Below are positions 56,192-64,000 of a stretch of 64,000 bases of DNA, piece by piece (the first letter of the stretch is position 1; each line of letters begins with the position of its first letter). Origin of the DNA: Citrobacter youngae ATCC 29220 (GTDB lineage: Bacteria; Pseudomonadota; Gammaproteobacteria; Enterobacterales; Enterobacteriaceae); contig NZ_GG730303.1 of NCBI RefSeq assembly GCF_000155975.1, positions 299,320-363,319 of the forward strand. The letters run 5' to 3'. The translations under genes were made by a program, and so were the position numbers. Below the pieces are notes generated by a model that was not told the origin of the DNA, did no database searches, and saw only the letters and a program-made list of their open reading frames with translations.

Positions 56192-56911
56192 ATGTTAAAA
56201 TCAAAACACATACTAACATTTTCTTTCATGGTGGTATCCAGCCTATTATGCCAGAATGCTGCCGTTGCATCTGTAACGTTAGGTGGCACTCGTTTTGTTT
56301 ATCATGAGTCGCAGGATAGTCTTCCAATATCAGCATATGATCGTGACAAAATCCCTTATTTAGTTCAATCATGGATTTCACCCTATACGGAAAAATTAGG
56401 TGATAAGGTCAGGAATGACTCGACTAAAATTCCGTTTGTCGTTACTCCACCATTGTTTCGAATGAATCCCGGTGATACCAATACGATCAGCATAGTAAAA
56501 ACAAATACCGATACTCTTCCTCAGGATAGAGAGTCTATCTTTTATTTTAACTATAAAGCTATTCCCGGACTGGCGGAAAGCACATCAAGCAGTCTCATGA
56601 TTTCAGTTAGTTCATCGATGAAATTATTCTATCGACCAGAAAAACTCAGTGATGAAGGGGCAGACAACGCCTGGCAAAAAATTGAATTAAGTCAACATGG
56701 TAAATCCATCGCTATAAAGAACCCAACGCCGTATTTTGTCACCTTGCACACATTGTCTATTGATGGGCAAGCCAGTAGCGCTGTCAAGAATTTGATGATC
56801 TCTCCTTTTTCTGAAATATCCACTCCAGCCACCATGACTGCACATTCCGTAAAATGGAATGCGCTGACCGATCAGGGAGGCATAACTTCAGAAAAATCAA
56901 CAGATTTATAA
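56192..56911 (+). CDS. periplasmic fimbrial chaperone
   Basis: I start it at the ATG 56192 (MLKSKHILTFSFMVVSSLLC), which gives a normal signal peptide ending near AAVAS; an ATG at 56177 is possible, and none has a good ribosome binding site. The mature protein is a PapD-like chaperone: VTLGGTRFVYHESQDSLPIS, VVTPPLFRMNPGDTNTISIV, RESIFYFNYKAIPG and the C-terminal domain KNPTPYFVTLHTLSIDG. It folds pilins and donates a strand to them in the periplasm. It opens the plus-strand fimbrial operon with no pilin gene ahead of it, which is unusual. Confidence 0.92.
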   Translation: MLKSKHILTFSFMVVSSLLCQNAAVASVTLGGTRFVYHESQDSLPISAYDRDKIPYLVQSWISPYTEKLGDKVRNDSTKIPFVVTPPLFRMNPGDTNTISIVKTNTDTLPQDRESIFYFNYKAIPGLAESTSSSLMISVSSSMKLFYRPEKLSDEGADNAWQKIELSQHGKSIAIKNPTPYFVTLHTLSIDGQASSAVKNLMISPFSEISTPATMTAHSVKWNALTDQGGITSEKSTDL

Positions 56912-56927
56912 AAGGCTGCAATAATAA

Positions 56928-59393
56928 ATGCAACCACGACAACACTCATCATTTTCAGTATTGACATTATTGTTTTTTTCGTTAGGGGTGCATGCTGATG
57001 ATTTTGTTTTTGATTCATCAGCAATTGAAAATACAGGGCAGATTTCAGCAAAAAATATCGATATAAGCCAATTTAATAAAAATAATAACCAAAGTGGTGT
57101 TTACCATGTATCAATCCTAGTCAATCATAAACTAGTAACACGAAGCGACGTTAATTTTAATCTCGATAAAAGCGGGAATCTGCTCCCTGAGATTACTGTT
57201 GCAAAAATGCATGATCTGGGAATTTATTTTTCCGATCAAGAAATCAACAATAAGGATAATTACGTCCTCCCTGGAGAAATAAGTGGGATGACATTTTCCT
57301 TTAATACCAATAAACTTTTATTGGACATCAACATCCCGCAGGTCGCTTTGAAAGCGGGGCCGGATGATGACCTCAGTGTTCCAGTAAACCAATGGGATAA
57401 CGGTATCTCAGCATTGAGTCTGAACTATGACTTTAATGGCGCCCAGAAAAGTGACTCCGGAAAAAATTTTAAAGCTGATGACCAATATATCCAACTAAAC
57501 AGTGGGTTAAATATAGGTGCATGGCGTTTACGCAACACAGGTACTGCCGATAAGCCCCCAGAAGGTTCAATATCCTGGGATAGTAGTAAGACATGGATCC
57601 AGCGCAATATTCCCGCACTTCGAGGACGACTAAGCCTCGGGGATAACAGTAGCGATGCCTCCCTGTTTGACGGAATTGATTATTCCGGAGTCTCTCTCAC
57701 TACTGATAACTCAATGTACGATGACAAAGCCCAGGGGTATGCCCCAGTCGTCCGTGGGATCGCGCGTACTTCAAATGCGCTGGTCGAAATTAGTCAGAAC
57801 GGCAATGTGATTTATAAACGTTACGTACCAGCAGGTCAGTTCCTGATTAATGACTTATATCCCCAGACCGGTGGTGGGCTCTTAAAGGTTAAGATCACAG
57901 AGGCTGATGGAAGTGAACATCATTTCACCCAGGCTTGGGGAACGGTTTCAGCGATGCAGCGCCAGGGTTTTCTGAAATACAGTCTTAACGCCGGTCGGAC
58001 AAAAAACAGCAATGTTAAAAATGAGAATTTTAGCCAGCTGTCTTTCTTCTATGGTCTTCCTGCCGATATGACAATATTTGGTGGCTCCTTTTTGACAAGC
58101 AGCTACCATGCGTTTGATATCGGTTACGCTCTCGGTCTGTCACAGTTTGGTTCAGTTTCTGCCGATATAAAATTCATGCAGGCACATCCATACGAAACGC
58201 TTGATACACAAGGGCAGAACTATCGTCTGCAGTACGTGAAGAATGTTCCCGGTTCAGATACCGATTTCTCAATGTCATGGGCATTCTCTCCTGCGCCAAA
58301 TTATATTTCTTATCCTGATGCAATCACAGATTATGATGACGATGTTGATGAAAGTTCAATGTATCAGAAAAATCAGCTGCAGCTTTCTGTTAATCAGCCT
58401 TTTGATGAAAACAATACTGTCATACTTTCCCTTATTCGTACCGCATATTGGTATAAAAACACCGAAGAAAGCTTAACGTTAACGGATAACCTTTCGATAT
58501 ATAGCGCCAGTTTGAACGTTGGGTGGGCATGGACGCAGGACAGTGATGGTAGCTCCGAACAATTACTCTCTCTTAATCTACAAATACCATTTTCTATTTT
58601 TTCTAATGATACGTGGATTTCACTTTCTAATTCGTTGCAGAGACCCGGTGCACCGACCCAGTCCGTTGGTTTGAACGGCAATGCCCTGGGAAATGATGCA
58701 TTAAGCTGGCAGTTGAGCGCGACTAATGGCGATCCGCAAACAACGACACAAGACGTGTCACTGGATTATAAAGGCAGCTATGGAGAATATACCTCACAAT
58801 ATAGTCATTCTTCGCAGCAACAAAGCCTAAGCTACCAGATTAAAGGCTCTCTTATCGGTTCTTCATATGGCTTAACCGCTGGCCAATATTTCAATGCTAA
58901 TAATGCCGTAGCGTTAATTAAGGCAGAGCATGCGCCAGGACTGAAAGTCGAAAATCAGACGGGCGTTACCACCGATTTTCGTGGTTATACCATCGTGCCG
59001 TATCTACAGCCTTACAGAGAAGACAGCATTACGATCAGCAAAGAGGAGGAAACCGATACGGATATTGAGTTAGGCAATACGTCTTTATCTCGTGTTCCAA
59101 CCGAAGGCGCCATCGTGCTTGCTGAATTTACTCCGCATATTGGACAAAAACTGCTGCTGACATTGACAACACCTTCCGGAACATCCGTACCTTTTGGCGC
59201 AACGGTCACTGCGGGTGAAGGGAGTAATGAAGGCATCGTTGATGAAAATGGCGCTGTCTATTTAGTCGGCGCCCCGCCAGAAGGCACCATTACGGCAAAA
59301 TGGGGCGACGCTGGTCGGGAATGCCATGCGCCGTATCAGATCCAAAAAAAATCAAGGAAGCATTTCTATGCACTATCGCTTGTCTGCCGCTAA
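56928..59393 (+). CDS. fimbrial outer-membrane usher
   Basis: This 821-residue protein has a signal peptide ending near LGVHADDFVF, then the usher N-terminal domain (FNKNNNQSGVYHVSILVNHK). The 24-stranded pore region follows, with the plug and motifs GDNSSDASLFDGIDYSGVSL and VPAGQFLINDLYPQTGGGLL. The C-terminal domains contain LTLTTPSGTSVPFGATVTAG and the Cys pair CHAP to LVCR. It assembles pilins at the outer membrane. It follows the chaperone after 16 bases and overlaps the adhesin gene. Confidence 0.95.
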   Translation: MQPRQHSSFSVLTLLFFSLGVHADDFVFDSSAIENTGQISAKNIDISQFNKNNNQSGVYHVSILVNHKLVTRSDVNFNLDKSGNLLPEITVAKMHDLGIYFSDQEINNKDNYVLPGEISGMTFSFNTNKLLLDINIPQVALKAGPDDDLSVPVNQWDNGISALSLNYDFNGAQKSDSGKNFKADDQYIQLNSGLNIGAWRLRNTGTADKPPEGSISWDSSKTWIQRNIPALRGRLSLGDNSSDASLFDGIDYSGVSLTTDNSMYDDKAQGYAPVVRGIARTSNALVEISQNGNVIYKRYVPAGQFLINDLYPQTGGGLLKVKITEADGSEHHFTQAWGTVSAMQRQGFLKYSLNAGRTKNSNVKNENFSQLSFFYGLPADMTIFGGSFLTSSYHAFDIGYALGLSQFGSVSADIKFMQAHPYETLDTQGQNYRLQYVKNVPGSDTDFSMSWAFSPAPNYISYPDAITDYDDDVDESSMYQKNQLQLSVNQPFDENNTVILSLIRTAYWYKNTEESLTLTDNLSIYSASLNVGWAWTQDSDGSSEQLLSLNLQIPFSIFSNDTWISLSNSLQRPGAPTQSVGLNGNALGNDALSWQLSATNGDPQTTTQDVSLDYKGSYGEYTSQYSHSSQQQSLSYQIKGSLIGSSYGLTAGQYFNANNAVALIKAEHAPGLKVENQTGVTTDFRGYTIVPYLQPYREDSITISKEEETDTDIELGNTSLSRVPTEGAIVLAEFTPHIGQKLLLTLTTPSGTSVPFGATVTAGEGSNEGIVDENGAVYLVGAPPEGTITAKWGDAGRECHAPYQIQKKSRKHFYALSLVCR

Positions 59394-60297
59394 AACATCA
59401 TGCCTCATAAGGCGAATGTCTGTTTTTATTCTGTTATTCTCCGCTGCGTCTGTGAATGCGGAATGCCACTTGGCTAAATCGATAAAGGTAAATTTGACCT
59501 TACCCGATATTACCCTCTCTTCCGCATCAGGGCCTGGCACTATTCTTTCTCAGAAAACGGTGAGCTTAATTGAGGAGACCGATAAGCAGCCCTTTATTTG
59601 TGATGGTAATGGGTTGCTCACGGCATTTCCCAGACTGATGAGGAAGAATGGGCAGGGAATTTATGCTACCGGGGTAAGAGGAATCGGCTATCGTCTCTAT
59701 CTTGACTCCCATTCCCTTCCCTGGCGATCTAACCTGCATTGCAGCGGGTTTCTCTGCCATTTACCTTGGCCTGTCACGCCAAAACTGACTTTCGAGTTAG
59801 TGCAGACCTCATCGGATCTTCAGGCTGAAGACACGGTCAAACCGGGGGTTTATGGCTTAATACGCCCGGATAGCGGCAATAAATCTGTGATTATATCGTT
59901 ACAGCATGCCGTTAGGGTACACAGAGAATCTTGCCAGATTGAAAATAAAACCGTGGATTTCGGTAATGTGAATATTCCAGATAAAGCCAATGTGGGTACG
60001 GTTCTGGGGAGTCGGGAGTTTGCCCTGTCATACACATGTCCATTCCAGGATCATCTTGCTATGCGTTGGGAGGGAATGTCAGATAAAAATGGTTATCTGC
60101 AGTCTCCGGTGATGATAAAAAATAATATTGCGATAAGTTTACAGCAGAAAAATGGCATTAATATGCCTATTAATAAAAGTGTTAAAATCGTCCCGCAGAA
60201 CGGTAACTTCATATTCCAGGCAAAGCTATTAAGTACCGGTACCCCACACCCAGGGGCCTTTAATACCACTGCCAATCTGCATATTCTTTACCCCTGA
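59368..60297 (+). CDS. fimbrial tip adhesin
   Basis: I chose the ATG at 59368 (MHYRLSAAKTSCLIRRMSVF) because AAGGAAG lies before it; it overlaps the usher end by 26 bases. The 309-residue protein has a signal peptide ending SVNAEC, an N-terminal domain of about 160 residues rich in beta structure with Cys pairs (CDGNG, HCSGFLCHL), and a C-terminal pilin-like domain (ESCQIENKTVDFGNVNIPDK, ending TANLHILYP). That two-domain layout is typical of tip adhesins. The receptor is unknown. Confidence 0.8.
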   Translation: MHYRLSAAKTSCLIRRMSVFILLFSAASVNAECHLAKSIKVNLTLPDITLSSASGPGTILSQKTVSLIEETDKQPFICDGNGLLTAFPRLMRKNGQGIYATGVRGIGYRLYLDSHSLPWRSNLHCSGFLCHLPWPVTPKLTFELVQTSSDLQAEDTVKPGVYGLIRPDSGNKSVIISLQHAVRVHRESCQIENKTVDFGNVNIPDKANVGTVLGSREFALSYTCPFQDHLAMRWEGMSDKNGYLQSPVMIKNNIAISLQQKNGINMPINKSVKIVPQNGNFIFQAKLLSTGTPHPGAFNTTANLHILYP

Positions 60298-60310
60298 TTA
60301 AAGATAAAAA

Positions 60311-60338
60311 AGCCGTGAAATCATTCACGGCTTTACTT
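60311..60338. terminator. bidirectional terminator between the adhesin and pilin genes
   Basis: AGCCGTGAA and TTCACGGCT enclose a TCA loop, with A-rich sequence on the left and T-rich sequence on the right. It serves two convergent genes. Confidence 0.85.
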
Positions 60339-60349
60339 ATGGCATATAA

Positions 60350-60883
60350 TTAGTCGTAAATTACATGAAGAGAAGTTGATACTGCGAACTTACCTTCATC
60401 AACAGTAGAACTCTTAAGCTTCAACGAAGCAGATAGTGGGATGCTAACTGCGCCATCGGTTAAAGTTTCTGGCCCAGAACCAACATTTGGCGTTAAGCTA
60501 ACACCACTACCATAACCAACGGCATTAATCTTCATTCCAATCTGGTGCAGTTGATCACCAACGGTTGAAGTTAAAGCGAAAAGGGTGTTATCACCGGTAA
60601 ATGAAGTTCCTTCAAAATCCAGTGATGCAGTTGAGATGCTTGATGGACAGCCACTAATATCAACGGTAAACGGAACCGCTTCAGTTTCATCACCAATCTT
60701 CAGGCCTGCCGTGCTCACTGTTCCCATATCAATAGTTTGACCGCCATTGACAGAAACATTACAGGAGGAGTTCGCTAAAATACCAGAAAACTCAACAGCA
60801 ACCCCTTTAGAATCAGCGGCATTAGTTGCACAGGAGGCTGTGATGGCCGCAGCCAGAATGCCGAGCTGAATAATCTTTTTCAT
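60350..60883 (-). CDS. major fimbrial subunit (pilin)
   Basis: I chose the ATG at 60883 (MKKIIQLGILAAAITASCAT), giving 177 residues with a signal peptide ending TNAAD. The mature pilin has the Cys pair (NSSCNVSV and DISGCPSS), donor-strand start VAVEFSGIL, and a C-terminal beta-zipper ending TSLHVIYD. It is on the opposite strand from the chaperone-usher-adhesin genes and converges on the adhesin, so its promoter is separate, in the AT-rich region to its right. Confidence 0.92.
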   Translation of the reverse strand: MKKIIQLGILAAAITASCATNAADSKGVAVEFSGILANSSCNVSVNGGQTIDMGTVSTAGLKIGDETEAVPFTVDISGCPSSISTASLDFEGTSFTGDNTLFALTSTVGDQLHQIGMKINAVGYGSGVSLTPNVGSGPETLTDGAVSIPLSASLKLKSSTVDEGKFAVSTSLHVIYD

Positions 60884-61419
60884 TTCAATATCCCTTAATA
60901 AAAACAATAAATTAATCTTATTATGGTTATTCCTTAAGAAATAACCTTAAATATATTAATCATTGGGTTGTTGTTTTAATACAACTTAAGATGTCCTCAT
61001 TTACACACTTATTTTATTTATGTTTCTAATGTCGTAATCGCAATAAAATCAATGTCTTTTAAAAGACGTTTTATTTGTCGGAATTATAAATATATAGCAT
61101 GTTATTCATGTGCTAATGGTATGGTGCCAGAATAATTTTTAAAGAAAATGTTAAGGAATTCTCGTTTCAAAAATTAACGATTCACTCACTATTATTCGTG
61201 CTGCGAAAGTTCGATTAATTTATTCCACTATCATTGATTCTAATGTTAATTCGGTGGGGCTGATTGCTTTATAGTGCAATGATTGCTCTGGTATTATCGG
61301 GATACAATTTTCAGTAAGGTTCTGGTTATCTTTCGGCGATATTATTTAATAAAAGATAACTTCCTGTTGAGACAAAATGCATGATACTTAAATACACACC
61401 GCTGGATGTTGTACTGCTT
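60884..61419. other. AT-rich region upstream of the pilin gene
   Basis: No gene is supported here. The AT-rich sequence next to 60884 is the likely pilin promoter and leader; further right it runs to the integrase stub. Confidence 0.5.
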
Positions 61420-61644
61420 TCACTGCAGTTTTCCTGCCGCATCACGTTTTTCACGGGCTTCTGCCAGCGTTGCCTGAGGGTAAGCGCCAAACGCCAGACG
61501 GGATTCTTTACCGGCAAAGCGGTAGCGGAAATACCATAAACGTGAGCCGGTGGTGGAAACCATCAGGTACAGACCGTGTGTGTCAGTTAGTTTGTAGGAT
61601 TTTCCAAGGGATTTTGCAGCGCGGATGCGGGTATCAGTTAACAT
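61420..61644 (-). pseudogene. truncated P4-like integrase, N-terminal domain only
   Basis: The frame begins MLTDTRIRAAKSLGKSYKLT, then DTHGLYLMVSTTGSRLWYFR and YRFAGKESRLAFGAYPQATL. This is the N-terminal arm-binding domain (DUF4102) of P4-type tyrosine integrases. It ends after 74 residues at a stop; the catalytic domain with its Arg-His-Tyr residues is missing. It probably once mobilised this island. Confidence 0.88.
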
Positions 61645-61805
61645 AATGGGTCACTCCGTTTATCGAATTGAATGACCCGCAATCTGACCCCAAATTTTTT
61701 CGAATGCGTACAGATAAAAAGATACGCACTGAGACAGTTTTTTACGCTAACTATCTGAATCTAAAGACTTATAGAGACATCCTGAGAAGCATAAAAACAG
61801 AAAAG

Positions 61806-61830
61806 TGGTGCCGGACTCGGAATCAAATCC
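61806..61830. other. tRNA-Phe 3'-end-like attachment site
   Basis: TGGTGCCGGACTCGGAATCA is the reverse complement of a tRNA-Phe 3' end with one base missing (the tRNA would give TGGTGCCCGGACTCGGAATC). It lies about 160 bases beyond the integrase start, where P4-like islands keep their att site. Interpreted as a decayed att junction for a tRNA-Phe gene. Confidence 0.65.
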
Positions 61831-62108
61831 ACTGTTAACACGATGTTTTTCATTGTTTTTATTTGTTTTTTTCGTAAATAGCGCCCCCATGAAGGCCCCC
61901 ATAAAAAATCACTTTGGTTTTGTGAGGATTATCACGAAAATGTCTGCACGGCCCATCATGTCGTATTTCTTCACATCTTCGAGTTTAAAAAATATCTTTA
62001 TTGTCGTGTCAAAATAGACATAATCGCCAATGAATGAACTCAAACCACAACGAACACCCGAATTCACTAACATCCGATCTGTATGGCGTTGAATGAATTA
62101 CGGATTAT

Positions 62109-62795
62109 GTGACGATTTTTAGTGCTAGAGGACTGGTATGGCGCAGGGCCGCATCAACGCTGCGTATCCGTGACCCGCATAAGGATGAAAAGATGGTCGC
62201 AACACATAAAGCGCTGGATGAATGCAACGCAGAACATCCGGTTTTTTATGAAGACGAAGTGGATATCCATCTCAACCCCAGGATCGGTGCAGACTGGCAG
62301 CTTCGCGGACAGCAAAAGCGAATCGTTACGCCGGGGCAGAATGAAAAATACTATCTGGCCGGGGCGTTACATAGCGGCATGGGAAAAGGGCAGTGGTAAA
62401 AGCACCTCTTTATTTTAAAGCATCTCAAAGTAACATACCGGCGAGTCGAAACCATCACGCTAATCGTGGATAACTATATTATCCATAAAAATCGTGAAAC
62501 TCTGTGCTGGCTGAATATTAGACGTCAACTACCTTGGCCGGCGCATTGACTCAGCATTTTTGTTACCCAACGCGCACTGTTGCCTCACCAGAATTGTTAC
62601 TTTGGCTGTGTGATAAACAATCAGTCAAAGGTGCACCTGTGAGCAATGTATTGTTGCCTATGGATGAGTGAACTGTTCCCCTGGCGCGTAGCACTGCCAA
62701 CTGAATAACACATCCCCGCCAATACGGTTCTCGCTGGACGCTTGCAACTGTGAGCCCATTCCCGGGAGGACAACATGGGCTGGCAAAAGTGTAGC
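62109..62795 (+). mobile_element. decayed IS630-family transposase
   Basis: The plus strand contains EHPVFYEDEVDIHLNPRIGA, then DWQLRGQQKRIVTPGQNEKY and YLAGALHSGMGKG, the catalytic DDE region of IS630-type transposases. A stop follows at 62397-62399. Later pieces of the same protein are readable in other frames (LIVDNYIIHKNRETLCWL, then FPGGQHGLAKV near 62760-62795). The element has lost its N-terminus and carries frameshifts and an internal deletion. Confidence 0.8.
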
Positions 62796-62938
62796 GCTAT
62801 TAGGCGCTAATGAAATGGACACCTCCCCATAAAGACTTCAGTGAGCCATGCTGTAAGTGCAAACCAACAGCAATATGAAGAGGCATCTCATATCTATGAA
62901 AGAAATTTTTCTTATGGATTTTATTAAGGGTAATTACC

Positions 62939-62983
62939 CAGTAAGGCGACTCTAACCATAAAATGGTTAGAGTCGCCTTACTG
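62939..62983. terminator. perfect 21-bp hairpin downstream of the Ig-repeat gene
   Basis: CAGTAAGGCGACTCTAACCAT and its exact complement enclose a three-base AAA loop. It lies 17 bases after the stop of the minus-strand gene that ends at 63000. There is no clear T-run, so it may be a strong transcript-end hairpin or the relic of a mobile element end. Confidence 0.65.
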
Positions 62984-62999
62984 ATAACTATTAAAAATT

Positions 63000-64000
63000 T
63001 TAATTAAAAAAATAGTTAATATTTGTTAATGTATCAGATACGGTAGCTCCCCCTTCTGTAGGGCCTGTCACTGTGGCCGTTTCGCTTGTACCACTCGCAC
63101 TCCCACCTTGCGCATGACAACTAAATTGGGCTTCACCGTTGGAGTTTGTCACTCCACCGCCCAGAATACTACAAGCAGTAAAACCTCCGGGTTGGCTCCA
63201 GCCCACCTTTATCCCTTGAAGTTTGTTGTTAAATTTATCAGTGACTACGGCTGTAAATACGATAGGGTCAGCGGCAGATCCTCTTGCTCCGTTTTGCGTA
63301 AGAACCAGGTCAAATGGTAGAGCCTGGAAAAGCATGGTCGCTGTTGAATCATTACCATTATCCAGCGTTCCGGTGAATGTGACTGTTTCACCAACACTAT
63401 CAGTAAAGTTCACAGTGACCCATCCTGTCGAATCTGTTGTCCCTGAAGGGCTGTCTAGCGTTGCCGCTCCTGTTACGTTGAATGTCACATTAGCATTATT
63501 AACGGACGAACCTTGTGAATCAACGACATGAACTTTTGCAACAATGCTGTCGCCTATTGAAGCCACGGTTGTGTTACCACTAGGGGCCTTAAGACTAATT
63601 TGGTCAATAGTGAATTTCGCTGAGTCAGGAACAAAGCTGCTGGTTTTGGACTGACCCGCATCTGAACTGCCTGCCTTCGCGGTCAGGGTGACCGTTTCAG
63701 CTTTGGTGTCAGTGAAGGTCATCACAGCCTGGCCGCTGCCGTTGGTGGTGCTGGTTCCTGATGTCAGTCCGGCGCTGCCGGTGACCGTCCAGTTTACCGT
63801 GGTGTTCGCCAGAATGTTGTTCTGGCTGTCCACCACGGTCGCCGTGGCGCTGTTCTGCGCCGTACCGTTGGCCACACTGCCGTCCGTGTCGATGGTCAGC
63901 GTGGAGACATGGGCAGTGGCGGTATCTGCCACGAAGCTGCTGGTTTTGGACTGACCCGCATCTGAACTGCCTGCCTTCGCGGTCAGGGTGACCGTTTCAG
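63000..64000 (-). CDS. large Ig-repeat (invasin/intimin-like, BIG domain) protein, C-terminal part
   Basis: The frame is open from the window edge at 64000 to the stop at 63000, about 333 residues; an internal Met at 63932 is not the start. It consists of tandem bacterial Ig-like domains with features such as NTTVNWTVTGSAGLTSGTST, NGSGQAVMTFTDTKAETVTL, TAKAGSSDAGQSKTSSFV and VNFTDSVGETVTFTGTL. The unit is about 100 residues. Two copies of a 70-base stretch, at 63631 and 63931, are 300 bases apart and differ by one base. The end is a Cys-containing domain (GFTACSILGGGVTNSNGEAQ, FSCHAQGG). It is probably an outer-membrane-anchored adhesin of the intimin/invasin type; the anchor lies outside the window. 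Confidence 0.85.
   Translation of the reverse strand, partial: ETVTLTAKAGSSDAGQSKTSSFVADTATAHVSTLTIDTDGSVANGTAQNSATATVVDSQNNILANTTVNWTVTGSAGLTSGTSTTNGSGQAVMTFTDTKAETVTLTAKAGSSDAGQSKTSSFVPDSAKFTIDQISLKAPSGNTTVASIGDSIVAKVHVVDSQGSSVNNANVTFNVTGAATLDSPSGTTDSTGWVTVNFTDSVGETVTFTGTLDNGNDSTATMLFQALPFDLVLTQNGARGSAADPIVFTAVVTDKFNNKLQGIKVGWSQPGGFTACSILGGGVTNSNGEAQFSCHAQGGSASGTSETATVTGPTEGGATVSDTLTNINYFFN

Overview
The window looks like a Salmonella enterica chromosome. It carries the enterobacterial backbone yghZ, a FliA-type chemoreceptor, yghW, hybOABCDEFG, yghU, a YdeP-like oxidoreductase and gsp, in the order I recall for Salmonella. Next to gsp is a large horizontally acquired region that runs off the right edge. 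The serovar or subspecies cannot be fixed from sequence alone.

Layout. (1) 1-1.1 kb: small genes I do not recognise. (2) 1.1-16.95 kb, backbone: aldo-keto reductase YghZ, a yghX remnant, a methyl-accepting chemotaxis protein behind a sigma-28-type promoter, yghW behind a perfect inverted repeat, the complete hydrogenase-2 operon, GST-like YghU, a molybdopterin oxidoreductase, and glutathionylspermidine synthetase/amidase closed by a strong terminator. (3) 16.95-20.2 kb, island edge: truncated IS, the broken 3' end of an rhs gene, and small orphan genes including a CbrC-family protein. (4) 20.2-51.7 kb: a complete type VI secretion system (T6SS). The minus-strand operon is tssB-C-E-F-G-tagH-tssJ-K-L-H-vasI-tssA-M-(small ORF)-vasL-hcp-effector-immunity. 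The divergent plus-strand unit is hcp-vgrG-DUF2169-rhs-immunity, followed by an orphan nuclease-tip/immunity module. Two damaged SymE-like genes and a duplicated piece of rhs core mark repeated recombination at the rhs 3' end. (5) 52.3-55.0 kb: an operon of MFS transporter, quinone oxidoreductase-like protein and MarR regulator, with a double-palindrome operator. (6) 56-61 kb: an AT-rich chaperone-usher fimbrial cluster whose pilin gene faces the other way. (7) 61.4-62.8 kb: integrase stub, a tRNA-Phe-3'-end-like site and a decayed IS630-type transposase. (8) 63.0 kb to the edge: the C-terminal part of a large Ig-repeat (invasin/BIG-like) protein.

How the genes fit together. HybO/HybC form periplasmic hydrogenase-2, HybA/HybB link it to the quinone pool, and HybD/E/F/G mature it. 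The T6SS holds all thirteen core components (TssA-M). TssJLM and TssK/E/F/G make the membrane complex and baseplate, TssB/C the sheath, Hcp the tube, VgrG and the PAAR-like Rhs N-terminus the spike, and ClpV recycles the sheath. The gene order resembles the Vibrio cholerae cluster, but no sigma-54 activator (vasH) is present. Two cargo loci are visible: a glucosaminidase-like effector with a secreted putative immunity protein, and the Rhs effector with its small downstream immunity gene.
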